Shown here one piece after another: positions 44,679 to 57,783 of a DNA stretch of 64,000 nt. Source of the stretch: Metallyticus violacea (lineage: Eukaryota; Arthropoda; Insecta; Mantodea; Metallyticidae); assembly GCA_030762175.1 (NCBI GenBank), contig CM060833.1, positions 162,566,001-162,630,000 on the forward strand, given 5' to 3'. The translations under genes and the position numbers were made by a program. Each line of letters opens with the position of its first letter. The stretch's first letter is position 1. The notes beneath the pieces are model-generated. The model was not told where the DNA came from, did not search any database, and saw only the letters and a list, made by a program, of their open reading frames with translations.

Positions 44679-47190
44679 AAATCTGTGCGTGAAATGAACG
44701 ATTACTGTGGAAATAACATGTAACACATTCCACGTTATCGCAGAAGCTCAACACAATACGCCAGGGTAATTTAACAGCACATTAGCTTTTACAATGGGCG
44801 GTATGAGAGTTTAACCTTGTTGTTCGGTATCACATGATGGAACAGCCGCGCTCTAGCAGCAGTTCATGTAAATTACTAGGCAGCTTGTTGTGAACCAGCG
44901 AAGTGAAGCGAACAATTCTAAAATAAATTAATTGAAAATTTGTGTTGACATTGGTTCGAGAAATTGTTATACCCTTTCAAAAAAGTCTAAAAGGAAAAAT
45001 ATTAACTTTTATTAAATAACGGTTAAGGACAGAGAATAAAGTACTTCGGTAGCAGTGAATTTAAAAACGGATTTTAAAAAGCAACCCCTTCCTCTTGGAT
45101 AAATTTTGTACTTCTTTGGATGTTTTAGGGCTACATTGGGAAATTCAGTAAATGTTTACAATTACTAATTATTGTAAACATTTGCCTTATTGCTTGGTAG
45201 TTGTAGCAACAGAGAGAAACCATTGTATATTTTCCCACATTTGCCAATAAATTGTTCACATTTACTGGCAACAAGTGTGTATATTTATGAAGGCAGTGTG
45301 GCAAATATTAGTTGCCCTAATTGAACACCCCTTCACAAATGTTGAATGTTAATTAAAGAAACGCCAACAGGTCAAAATATGGCGGGCAGCGGTAGCACAT
45401 TTAATTAGCATGTGCTTAAACCTTTCGGGATATACCAGTATGGTATCGTACATTAGTGTACATTTTCTGATTATATTAACGCAACTGTCAATTATTTGTG
45501 AAAACACCAAGCGACAATTACGAAAACGAATTAACATTTTATAACGAAGTTTCTTAGCTTTGTCCGAGAAGAAAATGTCTATTGTCATTCACATACATTT
45601 TACAAGGAAACGGACAAATCGTGAGCCGATAAACAAGGTGGAAAGTTCTTAGCCACCATCATTGACGAGTAATTGTTGATGAATACAACAATCAGTTGCA
45701 CAAATCCGTATCTAACTAAAAGCACATTACATATTTTTCTAATCAGTTGTGCAAATACCAGTTCAATAACGCCAATCAGTGGGAGAATATATAAATTAAT
45801 ACAAGTTAATATAACATATATATATATATATAAAGGGCAAATTTCCAACTTTCGCCAAAGGCGATGGTAATTGTTTGCAGTTACCTAACAAAGCTAAAAT
45901 GTTTCTAACTGTTTGGACAATGTTTACATTTACCAGCAATATGACTGACTATTGTAGAAACGGATGTAAACTCCAGGTGAACAACTTATTCCTGTATTTT
46001 TTTTATCGTAAATCTAAGAAAACTTCTGAATCCCGTTCTCAGCGATACACTGATCCATTATTAATTTTAATTTTATTTTTCATCCTGTATTTATTAAACT
46101 AATACTCGATTTTATTTTCGGAGAATCACAAGGGTAGACCCCAGATAACTTTTGGTTCGCGGTTCATAGTTTGAGGAACGCAGGATTCTCAAACAGGAAT
46201 CCAGTTTATTTCCTCATTACTTTCGTTACCCTATTGCTTCCAGGTTTAGGAATTTCTGATATCTGTTTATATAGCAGAATTGAAATAAGCAGAAATTCTG
46301 ATTTCAACTCTCCTGATAAAATGATCTTAAATGTCCAAATACAAGACGGAGGTCAATACTTCAGCTTGAAATCGGATGACAAGAATGATACTGCTGTTAT
46401 ATACAAGAGAATCTGTCATTCAATAATTACTTAAAATTATTTCAACAAAATAAAAGTAAATTGTAAAAATTCCAGTAGCTTGGCAAGCTCTTCTAGTTAT
46501 CTTTCTTTTATTGCTTCTTATTTCTTTCTGCAGAACTCAACTTTTATTAAGCAGATAAAACGAAAGTGGGTATAATCTACGATCCCATTTCTTTCCCTAC
46601 AGAGAGAGACGTCTTTTGGGGCAAAGCACCCATCTATAGGTTAATGTTTGCTCGCAATCTTCTGAAGCAAAAACATGTAGATAAACTACCGTCTTGGGAT
46701 GTACTTTTGTAATTTATGTAACTTATCTGTGCTGTAGTACGAAAGAAAATATCTTTGAAAACCTTCAACAGAATGGTTTTGCATGGTATCACAAGACGGG
46801 AATCTAGAAACGAATTTTATGTTATAGCTTTGGAGTAGTCAGCCAATCAGCTGGGGTACTCAGAATGGAAAATGTGGTAGTCACTTGGTCAATGAATGAT
46901 CAGCTTGCCGCCTAACGTCATTACATTCAGAGATTAACATAACTCTGCACATTTTGAATAATAAGTACGTGTTATTGTGTAGTACTTTGACGATACTAAT
47001 TGCTACGGTGAATATTTCAATTTCTTCAGGAAAAAAAAAAAAAGAAAGAAAGAAAGAAAGAAAAAGAAAAAATAAAAAATAAAAAGGAAAAAAATAAACC
47101 ACATTTTTACTCATCATAACGTTAAACGAGAAAATCGCTATGTTTAACGGTTTCAACATTAATCCAATTTTCAAAATGAACAACTTGAAC
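44679..47190. other. No gene recognised; hAT-like end near 46.1 kb
   Basis: The reverse complement of about 46130-46182 (CCTGCGTTCCTCAAACTATG then AACCGCGAACC) resembles a hAT terminal end (CAG..GTTCTCAAACT..GGGTCGCGACC). No second end or transposase was found. An A/G-rich tract lies at 47031-47097. Other frames are not protein-like. Confidence 0.3.
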
Positions 47191-47303
47191 TACCGAGGGT
47201 GCCAAAAATGTATACACACTTTCACAGTAGATATCTATTTAATATATTTCAAAGTTGAACCGAGTAATGTATAGTATGATGTTCTGTAAACATTTTTTGA
47301 GTG

Positions 47304-47572
47304 GTGTTTAACGCCCGTTTTTACTACTGAGACACCACAGACGGTGAACACTGATGATACATGAGATGAAATGATAAATTGGGAAATAATATTTTTTAAG
47401 GAAGGTAGCGTTCCAGGCCTAAGTTTAAGGTACCTCCCCGGCATTTGCCAGTTATGAGGACCGAGGAAAACTTGGAAAAAAACCCAGTCAGGGAGGACGG
47501 TCCTAGTGGAATTCGAACCCCAGACTTCGCACTCACAAGTCCGCGCCTTAACGACCTCGGCCACCCGTGGCA
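47304..47572 (-). mobile_element. SINE-A copy 10, inside the mariner-like element
   Basis: A full minus-strand copy that splits the word CTGTAAACAGATGTGAC of the mariner-like element. TAAACA is found at 47287-47292 and 47573-47578, probably the remnant of the target duplication. Confidence 0.92.
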
Positions 47573-47576
47573 TAAA

Positions 47577-47952
47577 CAGATGTGACTCATTTACATTATG
47601 ATAGCGTTGCTACGTGACAAGTAAATCAACAATGAACAAATGAAGTCAAGATTATCGTATGATGTTCTGTAAACAGATGTGACTCACATTACGTTATGAT
47701 AGCGTTGCTACGTGACAAGTAAATCAACAATGAACAAATGAAGTCAAGATTATCGTATGATGTTCTGTAAACAGTTGTGACTCACATACATTATGATAAC
47801 GTTGCTACGTGACAAGTAAATCAACAATGAACAAATGAAGTCAAGATTATCGTATGATGTTCTGTAAACAGATGTGACTCACATTACGTTATGATAGCGT
47901 TGCTAGTGACACGTAAATAAATAATGAACAAATGAAGCCAAGATTATCGTAT
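47577..47952. repeat. Tandem array, four units of about 97 bp
   Basis: Units start at 47577, 47674, 47772 and 47869 with CAG(A/T)TGTGACTCA. They differ by only a few bases. The unit is the subterminal repeat of the mariner-like element, present about twice in copies 1 and 3. Confidence 0.92.
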
Positions 47953-48121
47953 GAGAAACGTTCCAGGTCTAAGTTTAGGTACCATCCCGGCATTTGTCAT
48001 TTATATGGATGAGGAAAACCTGGAAAAAACCTCAGTCAGGAATGACTGTCCTGGCGAGATTGGAACCCCAGATCTCCCGCTTACTAGTCCTCCCCTTAAC
48101 GATCTCAGCCACCCGCGGCGA
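47953..48121 (-). mobile_element. SINE-A copy 11, tail missing
   Basis: Head and body are present on the minus strand (B-box near 48060, A-box near 48100); the 3' tail is cut off at the join with the tandem array. Confidence 0.88.
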
Positions 48122-48830
48122 TTACAAGGAGATCACTCCTTACGTAGTAAAGCATTGCAGGCTATTTTTCTTCTCAAGTTGCAAAATAGCTTGAAGTCAG
48201 AAAATGTGTGGTCACCACGTAAGTGCCGTTATCCAGGGAAAGGGTTTGTTGCTGTCATTCTGGTGTCAACTCTTCAGCAGGATGCTACTGTGCTGGAAAA
48301 GGCAGACAGAAACCACTCCCAGCTTGTCTCTGCAATGAGAAGTAAATCTCATTTTTCTGGATCGAACCGCACAGCCATGCGGCATGAAAATGTCAACCGC
48401 TACTGGAAAAGGATTATGTTCATAGACAAGGTGGATTTTTCATCTACAAACTAGGGAAATAATCTTATACTGTGCTAGGGAAACATGACCCAACACAAGA
48501 TAAATGACTCAACTGTATCGTCAAGGGTCATGCATCTGTGTCGTGTTGAGGTCTGGATGTAGTTGCTTACGTCACACCAAACAGCTACCAATATGAAACA
48601 TCTCGAAAACACCATGGTTCATTCTGTGAGGTGATATATCCTGATATAACCATTGAATTCCAACAGCATAATCATCCTATCCATAAGTAACAGGTTTCAA
48701 ACTAGTTCTCGCAATGGAAAGATATCACAACAATTGACCAGCTTCCTTGCTTACCAAATTTGAGTTCTATTAAACTGTGAGGGCAGAAAGATGAACAAGT
48801 GGTGGAGTTAAATTAGTCTGCCCGACAGCA
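48122..48830 (+). pseudogene. Tc1-type transposase relic
   Basis: A frame to 48454 contains VLEKADRNHSQLVSAMRSKS (like the DNA-binding region) and NRYWKRIMFIDKVDFSSTN, corresponding to the W.RIMFSDESTF...N block, with the catalytic acid pair changed. Near 48640-48760 another frame reads IEFQQHNHPIHK and ITTIDQLPCLPNLSSIK, corresponding to FQQDNHPVHTS ... IDWPARSPDLNPIE. Both acidic catalytic positions are replaced and stops intervene. It is old and inactive. Confidence 0.7.
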
Positions 48831-48836
48831 GAGAGG

Positions 48837-48841
48837 AAAAA

Positions 48842-48891
<50 letters not shown>

Positions 48892-48913
48892 AAAGAAAGA
48901 AAGAAAAAAAAAG
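48837..48913. repeat. A/G-rich low-complexity tract
   Basis: An A-run with interspersed G (AAAAG-type units), about 75 bases. Confidence 0.9.
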
Positions 48914-49279
48914 AGGTTTCGTGAGATAAAATACAGGACCCTTGGAAGGAAATTAACTTAATTTATATGTTCTTTTCAGTTTTTCATTTAAGAATATTTA
49001 TAAATTTCCTACTTACTTAGAAAACACAGAAAACATATCTATTTTTTATACTTTTTGTATGAGCATACATGACTTAATATTCAAGTAAGACGTTTCAATT
49101 GGAAATTATAGCGTCATGTATATTCTATACGTTAGTGTTACTTGCAAAAAATAACAAATAAAAAATCCATACATGAATAGGATTCGAACTTTGGTAGTTC
49201 CCGTTGCTAGATACCTGCGTTTTAACTGCTCGGCAATCAACAACCTAACTTCTATGGAAAAAAGAAGAAAGATGACTCA

Positions 49280-49640
49280 CAGCCAGTAAAGTTATGGTCA
49301 CATTCTTCTAGGACTCTGAGGGAATAATTTTGATCCATTCGAACGTAACTCCGAAGTGTATGTCAAAATACTTGGAAAGTTGAGAAGCGGTTTGGAACAA
49401 AGGTGAGACCAAACTCTTTCTCAAAACACGAAGCTACACAGGAAGGCATCACTAAATTTGGCGGACTATATTTCCTCAAAATCTTATAGCCTATATCTTG
49501 GAACTTCTGATTTCCATCTCCTTTAAGATGCAATGCTCAGAAAGAAATTTGACGATGACGAGAAAGTTGTGGACTGGCTGAGATAGACCAATAAATCATT
49601 CGTTGAAAGAGTATTGCATTATTTTTTGAACACCCTTTGT
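49280..49640 (+). pseudogene. Mariner transposase C-terminal relic
   Basis: The frame near 49495-49610 reads LGTSDFHLL*DAMLRKKFDD and then DEKVVDWLR. It matches the mariner block SPDLGTSDFHLFGPLKDALRGRRFADDDEV...EWLR. A stop sits inside the block and everything upstream is beyond recognition. The catalytic Asp region is partly lost. Confidence 0.65.
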
Positions 49641-51900
49641 GTTATCGTGACAAACCAATGGCATATCCTTTATGCTCAGAGAGAAGCGCGTTTAGGAATT
49701 TCCAATATGCTGCTTCCCGCACTTTGCACGGTGTAGCCCGCCACTTTTTGCCACTTGTACTTGAGGCAGTTTGAAGTAACCCTTTGATACACGAAGCCCT
49801 TTAAACCTTTCGGCAGTATGGCAATTCCACACATGGTATCAAAATAAAAGTGTATCCCATTCTGTAAACCACAGGGCAGCAATACATTTCGAAAAAATGC
49901 TACAATGCATTTTTATGATAAAACATTGTCATTTGTTTTGTTCGTTGCAAACTTGTGAAAGAAGCTAAAGCATGAAGCATAAAGAACTCTACTGATTTAA
50001 TATTTTTACCTCCTAATATCGGCACTTGTTTTATTTGGAGATTTCATTCCGTCTGGCAGCATTGGAACAGGTTCGATAATGCCTATAGCTGTTAGGAAAG
50101 CTATCTTGAGGCGTCAAAATAAACAGAAACGCTTTCAATGTACATCTGCTTTGGAACAAGGTTTGTTCTGTGGAGTAAGGATCAACATTTGAACTGTATG
50201 GTACGAAAAGCTGCCATTGTGCACACAGCGCTCTGTGAACTGTACCGAGACACTGTTGCTGCTGATTTTATTGGCATTTCATTCAGTCCTTTTGGACAAC
50301 GATAAAAAAAGTAGAAAAACATTCAATCATGTTTTTCTTTGCAAGGAAACATCTCTAACAAAGTTCAGAATGATACTTTGTATCATGGAATAGACTTTAC
50401 GGTCATTGATTGCGTGAAAAAGAATTCAGGCTTTATGAGCCGAGAAAAACTCAGAAAAGTTATTCGAGTTTCTGGAAAATAACTATAAAACTATATAAGC
50501 TAAAGCCGAAATTTTTTCCTGATCTAGACTGGCCATATGTACCGTTTTGAATGGGACAGTATAGATTTTTATTTTTCGTATTTTCCCATTGTTTTAATGA
50601 AAAGGACAAATTTGTCCCATTATAACAAAAAAATTTAAATGTGCCTAAAAATTGGTCAAATCATAATTTATTATTAATCCCTATAATCATGGATAGCAAT
50701 AATTTAAATGACCGCGAAGTTGCATTGTTTGGCACTAAGTATCGATAACTGCAGCGATTTACACCTTGCCATTAGTGATGCTTTCCCGCGCAGCGGGGAG
50801 GTTTATCCTATGAGTTAGCCCCCACTCTTTTGCCACGTGGAGGAGATAGCAAGTCTGTTTGTGTACTTGTTGACTTTGCTGACTGTCGCAATAGTAGCGC
50901 AGCTGTTCCCGGGTGTGTTTTGTTTATTTCTTAAGTCGCCAGTGTACATAAAGTGCATTAAGTCTCGTGTGTTTACAACGGCACAGCGTGTCTTTATGTA
51001 TGATTCATATAGTGAACTCAGTCAGTTCGTGAAGTTAGAGGACTGTTTCAAGCAAGATTCCTGGGTTTAAACGCTCCAGATCGCAAAACAGTTATAATCT
51101 GTATAATATATTTCAGGAAACTGGATGTGTCCAGCCAGAGAAACCAAAAAATCAGTGTAGGGTTCTCACCAAAGCACATTACATGTCATTGATAATCGTT
51201 TGGTAAATTCCTCTAGAAAATCTCTTCTTCTTGCTCAACAAGTGAGACTTTCATGAATCTGTGCAAAAGGCTACAAAGTATCGCACTTCAAGCCATGTAA
51301 ATAATCTCTTCAGCCAGTGACCCCGTACGTAGATGCACATTTTATGAGTGGATTCTGGAAATTGTGTACAGACAAATAATTCATTACGGCGAGCTGACTC
51401 GGACATTGTGGAGCGGGTTGATATTGTCCCACGTTGGATGCGCCAAATTTGTGGAATAGTTTGTTGGTTGGTTATGGGCTGCGTCAATGTTGAAGTCCAC
51501 GCTCCAGTGAAGGCAGTTTCTCAGGGTGATTTCGCTTTTTCGTTCAGTGGGGCTCGACTGGGGGGGGGGGGGATTTGAAGGCTCAAATGAACACTCGATG
51601 CGACATATGTTTACGTAGTTTATTATATCCAAATTTACTTCGTCCTTTGGTGTTCTCTCGTTTGCCAGGCTGGGCTATTCTGAGTATAAATTTAATTGTC
51701 GTATGCAACACTTTCAGGTGAGTACTGCAACTTGCTTAACTGGGTCGCACTGAAATAAACTGTGTACCTTAAGATGATATACTGAACTTTACACGTCGCG
51801 TTTTTTTTCTAAACAAAAAAAAAAAAAAAACTTCTTAACTGATGCTGCCCTGAAGAACCGCGTACTAACTGCCTACACTGCCTGCCAAACTACAGGATGA
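49641..51900. other. No gene recognised; possible hAT-type end near 50.52 kb
   Basis: From 50523 the sequence CCATATGTACCGTTTTGAAT with nearby TGTCCCATT words recalls the outer part of some insect hAT elements, but no transposase follows. A 77-codon frame at 50837-51070 starts with a hydrophobic segment but matches nothing known. A G-run lies at about 51560-51572. Confidence 0.3.
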
Positions 51901-51919
51901 GCAATGCTTGACGCAACCG

Positions 51920-52160
51920 CGGGACCGGCCGGCAGCGCTATGTCGGCCTATATTTCCCCTCCGCGAGGCTTCAGTGCGAGTTGAAATCTTGCGCAAGTAG
52001 CAGTGTTTGTTAGGCGACAACAACACAATGTATTGAGTGAAAGTGTATCAAAGTGAACCACGCCGGCCGGCCGCACGTCGCGAAAACGGTTGCCTGAAGG
52101 ATTGTTCACCCCGTAGAAAGCTGCAGACTGACTGATGGCTGATTTCTCCAAGTGCAAAAC
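51920..52160 (+). promoter_or_regulatory. GC-rich, CpG-rich promoter-like block
   Basis: A sharply GC-rich island (several CCGGCCGG words) in AT-rich surroundings. TATATTT at 51949-51955 is followed 24 bases later by TTCAGTGCGAG, an arthropod initiator-like TCAGT. Downstream sequence reads like a 5' UTR, and a short ATG frame (MADFSKCKTEH) begins near 52135. No coding sequence of a known family follows within the window. TATA spacing is slightly short. Confidence 0.3.
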
Positions 52161-52199
52161 TGAGCACTGCGTAATTTCTAAAAACTGGTAACCGACAGC

Positions 52200-53088
52200 C
52201 CCAGCGAAGTGATCTCCTCCTTATATATAAAATTCGAATTGAAATTCGTTAGCTAGTAGATGCTGCCTTTCCTTACAAGTTCAAATACAGTTTTTTCATT
52301 GGGTAGTTCAATTTTATCTGCCTCATTCGTTACGTTTGAACGTGTGTAAGATCATTGTATCCCTTTAAATGTTTAACGGGTCATCAGCCGGTAGGGGTCA
52401 GCGCTCCTTCCCCCTGTACGGTTTAAATGCCCTTCACTAAAATTATTTTCCTTGTGAAAGAAGTCTGTCCCTTTAACTCGAATAAGGCCAAGCGCACCGT
52501 CATAAAGTCTTTGAAAAGGTTAACGAAAAGACAACAAAGAAAGTTTCTACTAACAATTCTCGTGTTGTATTTACAACTTATGAACAAATATGAGTAATAT
52601 TTATATTATTAATTACACTGCCAAAGTACGGTTATAGGGCTGCAAAAAATATACATAATAATTATATTCTCTTGGGGTGAGATCGGAGGAACGGTTTCAA
52701 CTTTCAAGACTTTTAGTTTATTCTTTTTCTTCACAGAAGTAGAGCACCTGCTGGGAGAATATATTCTCTTATGACCAATATGTGATCCAAGGTGAGACAA
52801 TGAGAGTTATGTTAGATGTGAGATAAAATGGTGTCATAGAACACTTTATCTGCAAAATATTCATGATATGTGACGCATCTACCTTTGTATGTTGTTGTTG
52901 CTTTTTTTTTTTTTTTTTTTTTTTGAAGAAAAATGGCAAGCTTAATATGTTGATATAATGAAAATATAATGATATTTTCATGAATACAGAATATTGCATA
53001 ATCCCTGTCCCTTTCTACCATCATTTATTAACTGAAGGAACCTATTCATGGGTTCATTAATTATCTTTTCTTTTATGCAAATTGATCA
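52200..53088. other. No gene recognised
   Basis: AT-rich, with a poly(T) run at 52903-52924. Confidence 0.5.
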
Positions 53089-53103
53089 TATATTCAAAGT
53101 TTA

Positions 53104-53379
53104 GTGGTAACCATACTTGCCTTCTAAACCCAAGGTTCTAAACCCGGCCAGGGTCGATGGATTTTTTCGTGCGTAAAAATCCTAAGTATGGCTTCCTTCG
53201 GAAGGGAAGTAAAGCCGTGGGTCCCCCGTGTCGTACATTTACGGCACGATAAAGAACCTCAAGCCTGAAAAAAGAGGCCTCTGAGCACAATTTGTCGGCC
53301 GTTTCACGCCCTGAATAGAATGGAACGCCGATGACTTGAAATGTTAAAGAGCGTCAGTAAATAACTCAAATCAATCACT
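53104..53379 (+). mobile_element. SINE-B copy 8, 5' truncated
   Basis: The head starts late, at GTGGTAACCATACTTGCC, and the body and tail are complete. A 13-bp repeat with one mismatch (TATTCAAAGTTTA ending at 53103, TACTCAAAGTTTA beginning near 53383) flanks it, so truncation happened at insertion. Confidence 0.88.
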
Positions 53380-53399
53380 CAATACTCAAAGTTTATTAA

Positions 53400-54964
53400 T
53401 TTACAGATTCTTAATACTGTGTTAGTACATAATGAAACACAATGTTTTCAAGGGCGGTGTAAGAATATTTGAGGTCTCTCAGACGTTCAATAATTAATGC
53501 AGCTAAGCCTGACTTCCTTTTCCTCGTCAAATGTCCTTTCGTGGGCTGCATGTGGCTGAAGGTGCAACACCGGAACTATAAATTGGGCAAGGAAGAATAT
53601 TTCATCGAAGATTAGTGGTGTCTTCTCGGATGCCTGGACGTTGCTTGTCGCGAAAAGAACTTTAGCTACATCTTTGTGTGTACAGATGCCCGAACCGCTA
53701 CTTCATCTCCCAAAGAGTTTTCATTTATACTTTGGAGTTAACTTTTAGAGCATTAAGCAACATATCGCTCATATAGTCCGTAGGGAATACCAGAAGAATG
53801 TCGCCAATAGCGTATTCTCTTTTGTTTTTCTTTGTATTTTATTTGAACATTTTATTATATTGTAATATCCTTGATTGCATTTTTCATTGATCATTTGTTT
53901 AACATTTTGTTTTATACTTTTCCAATTTTTTTTTTCCTACGCTTTTAAAATTTTATTTTCTTAGATTGTCACACATACTTATTTATAATATTTTCACACT
54001 TGTAATTGAAATTATAATGAAATTGCTCTGTGTAAACCTCCTATGGTAAAGGGGAAAATTAACCCTAAAGTTGAAATATTTTATACAACATTCGTCCAGC
54101 GAGAGAACAAAATAAGATTGTCAATTTCCATTTAAGCAGTTCTTTGATAACATACCACTGTAATAATATCAACATCATTTAAAGCAATTCCATTACTATA
54201 CATAAAAGATCTCATATAATTGACTTTTTAGATGACGTGAGCCCTTTTCTTCTTTGATTCATTTGTAGAGATGCTTGGAATTTTATTTCTTTATACCATA
54301 TATTTTCTGTCTTCAGTTTCTCAACAGTTTGAGTTTCCTTACGTTATGCAGTACTTCTTAGACCTTCAGCCTCTCTATGACTCAGTTAAGAATGCATTTG
54401 GTTCGAGGGGGCTCCCAAGTTTCAAGGATGTGGACTTCTGCTAATTCTCTATAAATAGAACGAGATTAACTTCCTAATGCTATAATTGCTCTATCTATTA
54501 CTTGAATCCAGGAGCACGTTTCCAAAATCTGCCATATCAACTTTCAGTTATTTTTGAAAAAATAGAAAAAAAAAAAAAACATAAGTATAAAAATGAAATT
54601 GTTTGGTTTTTAATTCTTATATTAATTTCAATATAGATATCTATTCCCTCTTTAGGAACACAATTTAAGAGTTTCAGAAATCTCCCTCTCCATAGTTTCA
54701 AAATATTTAATTTTAAATTTCAGATAAGGGGAATTTTGGAACACAACGATGAAAGGAGTAAGGTTTGGAGAAAAGAATTGGAAAAAAAAGTATGTTAAAA
54801 CTAATTATATTAAAATAATATTATTATTTATTTTATCACTATCACCGCCCTTATTCCACGTTTATCAAGTGTTTTTGTAATACTTTAAATCATCTTGTCC
54901 CCGCCAATTGTGACCAAAGTGCTGTTTTAGAGAAATGCTCATGTTCGGATTATCCCTTCCTTTA
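53400..54964. other. AT-rich, no gene recognised
   Basis: No protein-like frame or named repeat. Confidence 0.5.
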
Positions 54965-55251
54965 GTTTATTTACGGACGCTCTTTAACACCTCAGGTCAT
55001 CATCAGTGTCCCATTCAATTCAGGATGTGAAACGGCCGGCAAATTTTGCTCAGAGACCTCTTCTTTCAGACTTGAGGTTTTTTACATGCCGTAAATGCAC
55101 GACATGGGACCCACGGCGTTACTTCCCTTCCGAAGGAATATATACTCACAATTTTTATGCTCGAAAAAAATGCATCGATCCTGGCCAGGTTTGAACCCGC
55201 GATCTTGGGTTTAGAAGGCAAATATGATTACCACTACACCACCAGGACTGA
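54965..55251 (-). mobile_element. SINE-B copy 9
   Basis: A full-length minus-strand copy, tail at 54965 and head near 55190-55251 (GGTTTGAACCCGCGATC on +). Confidence 0.93.
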
Positions 55252-55567
55252 CTAAGTGCAATTGTCAAATAGTCCACGATCATGCTGGTTACTTTAAGGA
55301 CGAATTAGTTCACCGAGTGAACAATGTCGATGAGTATGCATTCAGTTAGACAAGTCTAGTGATGTTTCCGAACTGACCGTATTATTAATATTTGTTCGAT
55401 ATGTGTATGATATCAATAGAAGAAGATTTGCTCCTATGTGAATGTTTGAAAAAAAAATACAACTGGGGAAGAAATATTTACTTCCATCAATAACTTTATA
55501 ATGAAACAAAAAATTGGCCGGGGTAAATGTTGTGTTTAATAAAGAAATTTTGACAAATTCGTCATGA

Positions 55568-56221
<654 letters not shown>

Positions 56222-56490
56222 TAAAATTAGCAATTGCTTTTTGAAAATTCAATTGTATCACTTAAGGGAAAAAAATTACAAAAAAAAAAAAAGCTCTATG
56301 TATCATGTAACAGTAAAACAATTTTTGTTAGGTAACTAACTTGATTTGGTTTTAAAATTGTAGCAACATTTACTTTAAGCATGTAAAAAACTTGAGGAGT
56401 ATTTTTTAAAAACTGTAATGTCTATTTTTATCACAAAGAAATTTATCTTTTTACGGTGAGTATGGCTGTTCCATTTACATTCCCAGTGTT

Positions 56491-56517
56491 CTATGGCCGA
56501 AAAGTTTGGAAACTCTG
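56491..56517. repeat. hAT terminal inverted repeat (right end)
   Basis: The reverse complement reads CAGAGTTTCCAAACTTTTCG, the form of hAT (Charlie-type) ends (CAGTGGTTCCCAAACTTTT). It lies 320 bases after the hAT reading above, in the right place to be its 3' end. The matching left end was not found. Confidence 0.55.
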
Positions 56518-56777
56518 GTCTAACATTATTCGGTGCATATTTGTTAGCCAATTATCTAAAATTCCTAACGCGGTTCTTTTTTATTTTTACCACTACAACC
56601 ATCTGCAAATAGTTCCATTTTTTCACGAGCAAAAACTAATTTTAAGATGCAAAATTATGGTTGGAAAGGGAAAATTTATACAGAAGGTTAAAAAAAAGTG
56701 TTAAATGTCTTTATTCCAGTCTAAACCAGTTACATTAATGTTCTTTATTTAACACTGTACCAAATAATATAAAGTAT

Positions 56778-57021
56778 TCAATATTTAGGATGTGAACGAG
56801 ATATGAACTGTGTTTCTACCAACTTGTTACACTGGATTACGCACAACATTTCTATGTTTTCGAATATAAGTTGCTGGCACTTTGAGTTCAGGCGATCCTT
56901 ATATACGGAAAAACTTCGCTCAACATCTACTGAAAAAATTGGTCCATATTTTGTAAACACGTGGAAAGCAATTCAGGAAAATTGTAAAGGCTTCCACATC
57001 CGGGCTATTCCTCAAAATTAA
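56778..57021 (-). pseudogene. hAT transposase C-terminal dimerisation relic
   Basis: The minus-strand frame 56960-56778 reads FTKYGPIFSVDVERSFSVYK, then LNSKCQQLIFENIEMLCVIQ. This closely follows the hAT dimerisation block (KYAPITSxDVERSFSxYKNILSDxR...FENLxxHLxVxCN). About 60 codons are open. Upstream (57021-56960) a broken frame may continue. It is a separate element from the FAM200-like relic because strand and subtype differ. Confidence 0.75.
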
Positions 57022-57515
57022 TTTCGTCATGTTTGCCCCTCACAGTTCCTCTTTCTCTATTCTTTGCTGTAAACTCGGAATAACATCAGACAAATACTTA
57101 CATTCATGTACTGCGAAAAGATTTCGGTCTTTGTCGTTGAGCCATTGTCGCGCATGCTTGTCTTAGTTAAATTTATGAGGACATATGACGTTTTTGATTT
57201 TTACGAAGTTTTCACTTAAGAAAACTGCACATCTTATTCAGGTACCACATGTTACGACAGAGAATATTATTTTGAAAATACACTGCATTATTAGTGCGAA
57301 TATTAAAAGTAAAATAACTAGTATGCTTCCTACGGAAGATTCACCACATCATTGCTGCGTCAGAGTTGGGTACAAAATGTTACGGTTAGATTAATTTTGA
57401 TTAATAAAGAGAAGCTTGAATAACACTTGTTTAGAAAATCCATAGGGTTGGATTAGGCTTTTTTCGAGCATCGTAGACCTTTTTTTAAAAGGAAGAGCAT
57501 TGTTTTTTTGTTACT
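57022..57515. other. No gene recognised
   Basis: May include unrecognisable upstream parts of the minus-strand hAT relic. Confidence 0.35.
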
Positions 57516-57783
57516 AGTGTTTAACGCCCGTGTTTACTACTGAGGCACCACAGACTGTGGACACTGATGGTACATGAGATACATGAAATGATATATTGTG
57601 AAATAATTTTTTTTTAAGGAAGGAAGCGTTCCAGGCCTAAGTTTAGGGTACATTTGCCAGTTATGAAGACTGAGGAAAACCTGGAAAAAACCTCAACCAG
57701 GAAGAACGGTCCTGGCGGGAGTCACCCCCAGACCTTCCGCTCACGAGTCCGCGCCTTAACGACCTCGGCCACCCTTGGCGGTA
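57516..57783 (-). mobile_element. SINE-A copy 12
   Basis: A nearly complete minus-strand copy; small deletions in the body (GGGTACATTTGCCAG). Confidence 0.92.

Larger units (their letters stand above)
47194..47952 (+). mobile_element. Mariner-like element, copy 2 (5' part, repeat-expanded, SINE-interrupted)
   Basis: It starts GAGGGTGCCAAAAATGTATA, the same terminal end as copies 1 and 3 but in the opposite orientation. The next 90 bases match the reverse complement of the right end of those copies. After a SINE-A insertion, the subterminal repeat follows in four tandem units, then the copy stops at another SINE-A piece before any transposase sequence. Confidence 0.8.

Noticed and set aside
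46171..46434. 87-codon frame starting with a hydrophobic, signal-like segment
   Set aside because: It begins at a hAT-like terminal sequence, has no cleavage-site context or homologue I recognise, and no splice support.
47577..47952. CRISPR-like array
   Set aside because: Repeats of about 97 bp are contiguous with no unique spacers, and the unit belongs to a mariner-like element in a eukaryotic genome.
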